Below are positions 26,401 to 38,400 of a DNA stretch of 64,000 bases, piece after piece. The DNA comes from Apostichopus japonicus (taxonomy: Eukaryota; Echinodermata; Holothuroidea; Aspidochirotida; Stichopodidae): contig NC_092573.1 in the NCBI RefSeq assembly GCF_037975245.1, positions 10,138,001-10,202,000 on the forward strand, read 5' to 3'. Below the pieces are notes generated by a model that saw nothing but the letters and a program-made list of their open reading frames with translations, did not search any database and was not told the origin of the DNA. Position 1 is the first letter of the stretch. Every line of letters starts with the position of its first letter. The position numbers and the translations under genes were made by a program.

Positions 26401-29400
26401 TTGACAATTCATAATCATGGACGTTAAATATGAATCTGAGAGACTGACTTCGGTCAGCTTGCGGCTTTGATAAGCCAATGAGGCTTCTCAGGGAGTTCCT
26501 GCTTGCAGGGAGGATCTAAAATACATACATACATTCATACATATACTAAAGTGCAAAAGGTTGTCCTTTTTCCAGAGGAGGATAAATTTCAAAAGTACCC
26601 CCTCTAGGGCAGATAGTGATATGGCCCAATGCTTGCATACATTTTGGGGTAGTCCTGTTATTCTTCAGAATAAATTTCTTCTTTACTACTTAATCACAGC
26701 ATCAGACAGCCAGGTGGTTGGCCGCTACCAGAGGTCTAGACATTCCCCTCCTGACTCTCCATCCATCATGGGGAGCACTGATACCCCTCCCACCAGCCCA
26801 TACCAACTGACAGCTGATCACCTTTCTCCAAAGAGGGTGCTACACCTTAGCCGTTCAGATTCAAACATTGCAGCCTTGTCGAAAGGGAGCAAATCCGGTA
26901 AGAGAATCCTTGGTATTATGTTGTGAATACAGTAGACCTGTTCCATTAAGTCATCTGATAATTCATCACGGGGGGAGGGGGGGGGGGAATTGCCACTCTT
27001 GGGTATCAATTGTTTTCTCTCAAACTCAATGAAAGATCTTTGTTTAGTTCACCTTAGATATATCCTGGATATAAAAACAAACAAAAACTTGATCCCCCAC
27101 TCTCACTACTAGTAGACGGCCTTGATGGCGGAGATAATATAATATGGAATTGGTTTACCACTTCTAGCTTCCAGTCTCTGTCAGATCACTACAGCTACTA
27201 TGTACAGGACAAATTTTTAAGGGTGATCTTCTGGCCGTACTTTTTAGTTGTCCGAACAGCAAATTTGGTTGTCCGAAAAAATGTAGCAAAGTAACAATGT
27301 AGGTTTGGTGAATAGAACACCAATATGTACACTGTAGGAGAGATGTGTAGGTTTGGTGAAGAGAACATTAATATGTACACTATAGGAGATATGTGTAGGT
27401 TTGGTGAATAGAACACCAATATGTACACTGTAGGAGAGATGTGTAGGTTTGGTGAATAGAACACCAATATGTACACTGTAGGAGAGATGTGTAGGTTTGG
27501 TGAATAGAACACCAATATGTACACTGTAGGAGAGATGTGTAGGTTTGGTGTGTAGAACACCAATATGTACACTGTAGAAGAGATGTGTAGGTTTGGTGAA
27601 GAGAACATTAATATGTACACTGTAGGAGAGATGTGTAGGTTTGGTGAATAGAACACCAATATGTACACTGTAGGAGAGATGTGTAGGTTTGGTGAATAGA
27701 ACACCAATATGTACACAGTAGGAGAGATGTGTAGGTTTGGGAAAGAGAACATTAATATGTACACTGTAGGAGAGATGTGTAGGTTTGGTGAATAGAACAC
27801 CAATATGTACACTGTAGGAGAGATGTGTAGGTTTGGTGAATAGAACACCAATATGTACACTGTATGAGAGATGTGTAGGTTTGGTGAATAGAACACCAAT
27901 ATATACACTGTATGAGAAATGTGTAGGTTTGGTGAATAGAACACCAATATGTACACTGTAGGAGAGATGTGTAGGTTTGGTGAAGAGAACATTAATATGT
28001 ACACTGTAGGAGAGATGTGTAGGTTTGGTGAATAGAACACCTATATGTACACTGTAGGAGAGATGTGTAGGTTTGGTGTGTAGAACACCAATATGTACAC
28101 TGTAGGAGAGATGTGTAGGTTTGGTGAATAGAACACCAATATGTACACTGTAGGAGAGATGTGTAGGTTTGGTGAATAGAACACCAATATGTACACTGTA
28201 GGAGAGATGTGTAGGTTTGGTGAATAGAACACCAATATGTACACTGTAGGAGAGATGTGTAGGTTTGGTGAATAGAACACCAATATGTACACTGTAGGAG
28301 AGATGTGTAGGTTTGGTGTGTAGAATACCAATATGTACACTGTAGGAGAGATGTGTAGGTTTGGTGTGTAGAACACCAATATGTACACTGTAGGAGAGAT
28401 GTGTAGGTTTGGTGTGTAGAACACCAATATGTACACTGTAGGAGAGATGTGTAGGTTTGGTGAATAGAACACCAATATGTACACTGTAGGAGAGGTGTGT
28501 AGGTTTGGTGAATAGAACACCAATATGTACACTTACAGCTGTAGGAGAGATGTGTAGGTTTGGTGAATAGAACATTAATATGTACACTGTAGGAGAGATG
28601 CGTAAGTTTGGTGAATAGAACACCAGCTTTGGGGATGACACCAATTTACTAGTAGTAATACTTGAGGATATTTAGTTACAACACAATCTGAATTTGATGT
28701 AAAGAACAAGCTGATTTTTAGTTGTCCAAGCAGAAATTTCATTGTCAGGAACAACCGGAAAAACCATTCAAAATTTGCCATCATAGATTGCATTGCATTG
28801 CATTAGAAACAATGGGGGGGGGGGGATGCGAGGGGTGGACCATGACCCTACTGACTGTAACAATGGTTTGAATCTTTGTTTACAGCTTCTGAACCGAGTA
28901 CTGCAGCTAGTAGTAATATCTTCCAGTTTGGTACTTCCCCACCAAAAACTACCACTGCCACCGCAGGGGTAGTGGTAACATCATCACGAATGTCCACCAG
29001 AAGGGCCAGCTGTTCCACTGCCGCACTGGCATTCGCCGCAGCCACTGCGGGTGCAAGCAACATCGAAGATTCACCTGATGCTAAGATGAGACCCAACAGG
29101 GGTAGGAGGAAATTTGTGAGAGGAAGTAAGCAATTCTAATATTTTAAAAACATATATCGTGATTTAATTTTGAAATTTTAACAGCATATTCAGGTTTTAA
29201 CGGTTTGGAAATAAGGGGGCAAGAAACAGATGCTGCAAGTTTTTGCACATGTTTAATCATGCAAGTTCTATATTTCTGAGAGTTAACAAAGAAGGAAATA
29301 TGAATGATTCAGATGTCATTTTTTTTAATCTCACTCTTTTATTTGATAAATCATAGATGAAGCATGTGATGGAACCTGTTCCTTAAAGCAACAGAGATAC

Positions 29401-32400
29401 AATTAATTCTCTTAGAAAATTTTCCTTATAATATATAATCGGTCTGCTTCCTTTGTACCCATGAATTACCTTATAAATAATGAAGCTAACAACCAAAAAA
29501 ATGAGCAAGTTATGAAATGAAATTCCTTCCTTTCTTCCAAAGTTGCAATTACACTTTCATTATTGTCATATATATTTAATATTTACTCTTATGTCGGTCG
29601 TCCTCATGGTACTTTTGCCCACACTTCGTCGTTTACTAACATTCATTAATAATCGTCGCATGTGTTATCTGTATGTCACTGAAGTGTACAGGGGCGGATC
29701 CAGTAATTATATCTAACAGAGGGTTATGGCCCTGGGGTCGTCCTTGTAGCCGGACTCCTCGTGTTGGGTCGCCTGGAAACATCCTCTCCTAGCTCTAAAA
29801 ACACAAGGTTGTACACATCACCACTTTCGAATTTTTGTGTGAGATTGAAAAATGGGTGTGTACACTCCCTGGATCCGTGCCTAGTTTACCCTCCTCCTTC
29901 CCCCCTCCCCCCTCCTCCTGATTATACCCTATTCCCAATCCCATCTAATTGTTTGTGCTTTGATCCTTGGCTAACCATTCAAACCTGCTACTAACCTTCC
30001 TTCCACAGGGGGCAAACTACAAAGCAGTCTGAGCAAAGATGTGATCAGCTCTGCTGCAACAGTCAGAGTCATCAATGTGATTCGTCATTGGGTCTCAAAG
30101 TTTGCTCAGGTTTGATATATTCCTACCATTTTTATTCTTTTTTTTATAATTATTTTAATCCACTTTTGGACAGAGATTATTTTCTTTTCTTCTTCATTTA
30201 TTCTACAACACACCCAGGACGTGTCGATGTGTAGTACCGGTGTCGTTAGCTTGTATCTGATGAGCATTTAATCGTATTCCATGGAAACTAATCTAAAATT
30301 GATTGCTTCTCAGATCGAAGCAACTTCATCTGTTTGGCAAACGATTTCTGACAATGTTTGCCAACATTTTTGTCAAACCCTTAAGTGACTTATTCAAACA
30401 AAAATTTGCAATGGATCAAAAGATTTTTTAAAGCACTTTGAATATTTATTAGCAAGTACTCAATTTCTATTTGATTCTCTAAAAGCTTCGTTATTCAGAC
30501 AGATATTATCTTATAATATGAACGCGTACAAAAGCAATTAAAACATTTTCATCATATAGACTAAGTTTGAACAAAGAATATTAAATGCATTTTTATAAGT
30601 TTTTCAAAAGAAATCAATACCACAGACAGTACAACTGGTTTTTCTTCACTTTCCATCCATTTTGGGGGAAGTGGGTCTGAAGTGTTCATATTCCCTACCC
30701 ACAAGTCATGTGTATTGAATTTAAGCATCAATGATGCTAGAGGACAGAGTACACCGACAATTCAAATCTTTCCTGTACTAAATTTTTGTTACATCTTTGA
30801 ATTCATGCAGGTCCCTTCATTTCAAACATTGAAATATTGAAATGAATTTAGAATACAATTTTTTTTTCTAAAGTAAAAAGTAACACTTCATTTCCAACTG
30901 AGCCAGTTTGCTTTTTTTTTTCATTTCAAATGAGAAATGAATTTCTTATTTTGTTTTTTTGTAAAGATCTGCTTGCAGTGAATTTGTGTTTTAAGTGGTC
31001 CTTTTTTTTTTTTTTGGTTAGTGACATAAGCAAGTGAAATGATGAACAAATTATTGTTCTCAAAAGGATTTTGAAAGCAACCATGAACTTCGAACGTTAG
31101 TGAAGGACTTTCTGGAAGAGATTGTAGGGAATCCTAATCTTCTTCCATCAGAACACAAAGGAGCCTTGATTATTCTCAGGTTAGTGAACAAAATCCCTTC
31201 ATTTTATCAAGCAGCTACTTTTGATGTGACAAGCATCTTTTGAATGCAGTCATTTTACTAGTCTCAATTTTTTTTTTTTTTGGACAGCAGAATTGTGCTA
31301 ATCCTTTCGGCTAGTTACAAGCTCTTGGATAATGTTTCTCATTGAAATATTTGAAGAAATACTTCCAGTTGTCATACCTAAGGAGAGTTTTGGGTAAAAT
31401 TAAAAACTAAATATTCATATGCTCTCTACCTCAGAGAGGACTTGACCTAAAAAATTATAAACACTCACTATACATCAGTGATCCATGGGTTCAGTCGTAG
31501 CCTTATAAGCACACGCACACTACCCGACTATCCACCATTTTCCCGTAACGACTGTCAAGTTAAGTTGAGTTGTGATCAGTCCACAGTGTACAGCTCACTT
31601 TGATAATTCTCTTGGATAACAATAATCATTCTTTCATCTTGCATTAAGTCATCCGTTCATTCCTATTCCTTTAAGTATTTCCATATTCAGAATTTGAAAG
31701 TTTTATTGATTATGTAGCTGGAGGATACTATTACCATTGTATAATTCTTTTGCATAGTTTGTTTTGATAAAGAGAGAGAGAGTGAAGGGATGGGAGGGGT
31801 GGGGGGGGGGGGAGTACTACAGGAACTTTTCCTGTATGATGTCGGTAAGTCCATCCCTGCAGTCGGAAGAAAAAATATTTTGCCTAAATTCACTTGACTG
31901 TAAGTTATTCATTAGTGTGGTTTGGTATCGCCGGCGTATTATGCGCATTATCTCGAGGATGAAGTGGAGAGGCCTCTTTGATTAGTCTCTATCCACAGGC
32001 TGCGGAAGAAATGGAAGAATTGTTTTAAATACTAGCTCTGGATGAATTTAGGGAATAATATGCAGGCCTGGATGTCCATGACATGGTTTAACTATTTATT
32101 ATGATCCCTTAAAGGAACATTGAGTATAAAATTCATTTGTTGTTTCCAATAAAAGACTTTTCAGTTTTCTGCAGTGGTAAGATCAACAACAATGACATGG
32201 TTCACTTTATTTTAAAGATATTATTTGTCAGAAGTTAAGGCTTATTACTCTGATATTTCTTGCCAGCTGGCCATGCAGGAATTATATAGTGAAAGACTTC
32301 AATCTTTCCACCGCATTTGGTTTACAGATACATTCATGTTCGATGATGTGAATATATTTTGGCACGATCTTTGAAGCTGAATGCTGCTTTAAAGATCTTT

Positions 32401-35400
32401 ATCAGATTAATGTTTATAGTATTTTCAAGCCACAGTTGTTGTCAAACATATCAATTCCATTTAGCATTTCAACCATATCCATTCTATTTAGCAGTTTCAA
32501 GGCACAATTGTTTTCAAGCATACCCATTCCATTTGTCATTTTCAAGGCACAGTTGTTGTCAAGCATACTGTGGGAAAGCAGTTAAATATGTACATACTTG
32601 CATATATTTAAATAAATTTAAATACTTTTTTTTTCCTTTTTTTTTTTTTTCCATTGAGTTTGAATTGACTTGCAAGCAGCTGCATTAGACTGTGTGTTAT
32701 TTCTTGTACAGGCAACTGAAGCAAGAGCACATACATGTTGCATTGATGGGTGAGGCAGAGCTGATGGAGCTAGCCTCCATGCAACCTCCGGCAGAAGACT
32801 CTTTTACTGTCCTCCCCGCTTTGGAACTCGCAGAACAGTTGACATACATCGAACATAAATTGCTGCGAGCAATTCCGTTCTGGTAAGCCTCTTCAAGAAA
32901 AGTTGAAGGTTTACAGTGTCTGTTAGAGTACGAGGCCGACGTCACAACTAAACCCCCTGCATTGTCATTGGTAACTTGTCACACCCACACATTAAAAGTG
33001 TGCACAATTCAAACAATCCCCTCCTGGGGCACTATAGTGCACCACATCTATGTGTCCCCTGGTGGACTTTCCTGCCACAAACCAGTGTACACAAACTATA
33101 TCTACATCTTACCTCCCTATTAGTCCCCAAACTTTCCTTTTATTTATTGTTCGTATGTATTAAATTGATCATTGTTTGGAGAGAAGCCAACCCATTTACA
33201 GTTGTTTACTTTTTTCCTTTGGCTCATCCAAAGCCAAAGAAGTCCAAATCAGTCATTTTTAACAGGACAACAGAATCCTAGTTCATATGTATCAAGATAT
33301 TTTGTTACTATTGAAATCAAATTTGAATAAATTTGACCATTATCAATTTTTCGCTACTTTGTGACTGCAGACATTTAAAAAAATTCAGTCAAAGACAGTG
33401 AGACTACATACCATAAAAATCACAGTCAACTATACAGGTCTGACGTAACGAGCACACCTTGAGTATTCAAAGCAAAGGATGGGGATTTTCTAAAACAGTT
33501 GTTCAGCTTTGTGTTCATTAATCTCTCCACAGGGAATTTCTAAGTCAAAAGTGGATGAAGCAAGACAAAGTAGAAAAAGCACCTCATATTTTGGCTCTGA
33601 CGAGAAGATTTAATGAGGTACGTCAACTCTGACATGATCAGTGTCCTAGATTGGTTTCATTAAATGAACCAATTAGGTTTGTTTAAAGTCATCAATATTC
33701 AGTGAAATTTCCCTGTAGTATTTAATTTCTTCACCTATGGCAGATATTTTACTCACAGACTCACGCAGTGCTTGGAGTGTGCTGGCAATGAATGCTAATA
33801 CTTGTATAAACTTGTCATTTTGTGTTCTCAATTGCACACATGGAACAATTAACAACGCAGACCGATGTATGTACGAGAAACTGGATTAATCTTTATAGAA
33901 GTTTGAATGTAGGAAGGTTTGTTGCATGACGAGCATTGGTGCACATGAGTATTATACCACCATGTGAAAGATGAACAAGGTTTGGTGCCATGTTTTCAGT
34001 GCTCATTTCATTTATTTAGTGCATTTCATGGCATCGCTCCTTGTTATTTGAGTTGTCTTGTGCAAAACTACACTCCAGCGCGCCGTGTAAGGTCTAGTAC
34101 AACGTCATTACTGGTATCACACCCGGTATCCACAAAATCATACGGCCAACGCGGTTCCTTTCAATATGCTTCTCCTTTTCTTTGGAAATAGTCTCCCAGA
34201 GAATGTCAAATGTGCTCAATCACATTAATAACTTTAAAACTGTGCTCAAGACGCATATGTTTTCACGATTGTAGTGTATCTATTTTGTGTACATGTTTGT
34301 TTTGTGTACAGTGCATTGAGACTTTGTTGTGTGTTGCGCTTTACAAGAACTTAATTATTATTATTATTATCATTATTATTATTATTATTATTATGTAAGA
34401 TGACTTTGGCAGCATGTCAATAACCACCATATGAAATAGGGGGGTGGAGGAGGGGAGGGGGTAAGGACGTTGGCAACCCCGATGAGAAGACTTACTACTT
34501 AGCACGGCTCAGTTTGCTTGTAACCCTTTGGGAAGGCAACAATTCAATGCTTTCTCTGTCCTACAGAAGCGAATCATTTGAAAGCAAAGAGTAGTGCTTT
34601 TAAATAATATTCCTGCAATATTTTCTACCAGTAAAAAGTTCTTTCCATATCTCTGATTAATTAGGTCAGCAAGTTGGTAGCCTCTGAGATCCTGAGACAG
34701 AAGACATCTTCATCCCGAGCAGCAGCTATTGAGAAGTGGGCCGCTGTAGCGGACATCTGTCGTTGTATGCACAATTTCAACACTGTCCTAGAGATAACCT
34801 CTGCACTCATGAACAGTTCTGTCTACAGACTTAAGAGAGTGTGGGATAAAGTTTCAAAAACAGTAAGAAAACTGCTGCTTTTTTTCTCCAGTGCAAATTA
34901 AATGTGTTTTATCAAACTATTAATTAAACAGTTATTCAACAGTGAAGAATTTAGATTTTCATCATGTTACTTGTCCGACAGCTAATTTCTTAGTTTTTTT
35001 TGGGGGGGGGGGGGGGTTTTGTCAAGAAATAGGGGTTGTTTACACTTTGGTTCATTTTGTTTCATTTATTCCACTATATTATACAACGAAAGACATTTTG
35101 TGAGCATTACAGTGTGTCAAAGACAAATAAAAACTGGAGAATCCAAGAAAGCAGGAGCTTCTTCAAAACAGATCAACAAAATGAGAAGAAATAATAGTCC
35201 TGAGAGAATGCAGTAATGATTAAGCAAGAGAAGAAAAATAGAAGCAGAAAAGAGTGGGAAAAAAAAAAAAAAAGGATCTTGATAGGACACCAAGTTCTAA
35301 GAGAAATCTTAATCCTGACTTAAAACGCAGCCCTGAATATAAAATTGAGAGTGCACTTGACTCGCTGATCAATTGATAAAGAACTGTACAATTTTTTGAA

Positions 35401-38400
35401 ATGAAATAATCCACAATGTTACTTTACTGCTGTTTCCTTTGATAAAATAGTCTCAATGGATACCATTCAACTTGCAAATATATTCAATATGATTAAGTCA
35501 TCTTTACAAACCATACCTTTTATATTACACGCTTAGTCAGAGAATTGTGAAACTTGAATACGTAACGATTATTGAAGTTGAAAAAATCAGATCGTAAGAC
35601 ATACCACCTAATTTGGTCGGGAGAAGTTTTTTGTTGATTGAAATTTTGCATAATTTTAAGACCTGCCAGGGGTGTTTGAAAGCACAATTGGGGACCAATG
35701 TCAGGTAGTGACTAGGGAATAGTATGGTACCATCTACATGATAATAAACTGTAGTGTTATTGAAAGAATTATGCTCTGGGCAGTTATGGGTGATATTTCA
35801 TAACATATATGCAAACATTGATGAAGACAGAGAACTAATTCAAGAACTCTGTAGAATAGACTGATGGACGTATATATGTTAGGTCAGATGATTAAATGAT
35901 TACATGGTTGGGCAAAATGTAAGCTTTCTTGCCAAATTATGTCAAATTTTATGAGGTAGATTATGAGAGCAGTTTATTAGTGTATGTTGAAAATTTATTG
36001 GTAAATTTTCACCTATATTCTTTAATTTTTTATGTTTATATGTGAATATTATCATTCGGTAGAAGTAAATAAAAGGATTAGGAGATTACAGTAGTTTGTT
36101 TACTACATTCGTTATTACCCAATGCAGCAGCAAATTTGAAACTTATTTCTCTGCTTTACAGATTTATTTATTTATTTGAAGTATCACATTGTTCATTTGT
36201 GTCAATAATAATTCATGATAAAATACTTATTATAACATAAATAATTCTGAATATATGTTGTGAAAGTTTTGTGTACAATTTAACTAAAAATAATTGTTTT
36301 TTTCCCCTTTTCTGACAGACAAAGACTACATTAGAGAAATTGCAGATACTTGTTTCATCTGATGGAAGATTTAAAAACATGAGGGAAGCACTGCATAGGT
36401 ATTTATAACAAACATACTATGCAATCTATAGTATGCTTTATAGAGAGCTGTGACAGTGGCAAGATTTTAGTGCTAGTAAAATTCATAATGTGTCTATTTC
36501 AGGTATTTTTACAAAATAAGGTCAATGTCTGGAATACTCCTTTATAGCTAAATCAGTGAAATGACGTGAAATGTTAAAACTTAGCCATTTTTTCCTAAAT
36601 TGCAAGAACTAATAAATAAACCACACATGTTCTGTTCTTTATCCGTGGATGACGACGAAATCCAAAAGCAATTTCTTCATCTTAAATTTGCAGCCATAAA
36701 ATTTTCAAAGATTTGTTTAGTATTGTAACGCTTCTTAGGAGCTGACCTAATGGTCTCTCTGCTAGACTTTATAGTCCAGCCACTTTCATTGATGATTTCC
36801 CTTCATAGATCTCTCTCTCCAATTTAGGTTCAAGTCTTGTATTGCTTCTTAGGAGCTGACCTAATGGTCTCTCTGCTAGTCTTTTTAGTCCAGCCACTTT
36901 TATTGATGACTTCCCTTTATAGACCTCTCTCTCCAGTTTTAAGTTCATTCTGTATCGTTGTACCTGCATGCTTGTAATATTTTTGATCCCTGTGTTCATG
37001 ACCTTAAAGTAGAATTCAAGTAATATATTCCTTTCTTTTAGGATTGATCCACCGTGTGTGCCCTACCTTGGTTTCTACCTCACTGACCTGGCTTTCATTG
37101 AAGATGCATCGCCAAACATTACAGAGGATAATCTCATCAATTTCTCTAAAATGAGAATGGTAGGTTCTTTAATATAACACCTGAAAAAAACATGGTGAAA
37201 TTCTTTAAAGGATTAATTTTTTAAATCCATTATTTTTAAGTAAATTATTCCATCCAGGTCATAACTCTCTAAATAACTCTCTAAATCTCTAAATGCTACT
37301 ATAAAATCTGAACCATCTAAAGTAACATTTAGAAAAACGCTAAAAAAAGAAGTAATTTCTTAGTATTGATACATCGTTTATATTGTATGTTATTAATTAT
37401 TCCTTATTAAGACATTAATTATATTTACATTTATGCATATATGTATTTTTTTTTTTTCTTTCTATCTTGGGAGTCCTTTACCTTGTTAAGCCTGAATTGG
37501 CTTTTTAGAGGACTTCCCTCCACATGAATATATTTATTATCTGTGGAAAATCAAATAAATAAATCAAATCAAATCAAATAACAGTGACATCACTCTGATT
37601 AACGTTTGTATTATTTGACATTTATTGCAAACATGCTACAATCATCCAGTTCCTACAGTACCATAAAAGTCAAATCGTTTGGTAGGAAATAACAGCGTTT
37701 GGCTATAGTCCTCAATTCTATGCCTTGTAAAAACACTTGTTAATAGCATAACAGTGTCAGAAGCAGATGATAGTAAGATATAAAAAAAAAACAAGTGTTC
37801 TTGCAACTAATTTCGGTAAAAAAGAACAAAGATTGTGCATGACAGACATGGGGGACTGTAGTTGCATTTTATAAGAACTGTTCTGAAATCTGCGAGGGAA
37901 GTGAGTATGAGCCTGTTCCCAGCGATCATCAATTTATACCTGACAATTTATTTGAATGGTTTGAATTAAGAGGAGGTGTCGTCACAATTTACCAAACCTT
38001 TTTAAAATAATAGCATAAATATTCATAAATAAAGATAGGCCTTGGTACAGAAATTTGTTAAAGTTGTTGTATAACCGAGGTTTAATTTAGACTTTGTATT
38101 TTGTTTACTTTTAGAGATTCATGCCATGGTGAAACTATAAGTAATCCATCAAACCCCTGATAACAGTTTATCTTACCTCAATGAATGACATAAGAACTAT
38201 TCTAGTAATCATTTTATGTATATTTTCTGAATCATTTAATTGTCTTGCACATTTTGTTACACCATCCCCCCCCCACCCTCCTTTCAGCCATTTTTGTAAA
38301 TGCTCAGAATTGGCTCCTTCAAATTCACAAATGTAAAGATAATGGACCATATCCGAACTTTTGAAGTTTCCTACTGCTAATGTTCTGGAGGTATTATTAA

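Noticed and set aside
27198-28793. Long minus-strand reading frames of 466, 280 and 163 residues with [16 protein letters not shown] or [16 protein letters not shown] repeats
   Set aside because: They run through the 48-bp satellite, whose unit is divisible by three and lacks stops in several frames at once. No splice context or start signal; open frames also occur in array 1 on the other strand.
28848-29096. Ala/Val-rich minus-strand frame
   Set aside because: Shadow of RASGRF exon 12 on the opposite strand.
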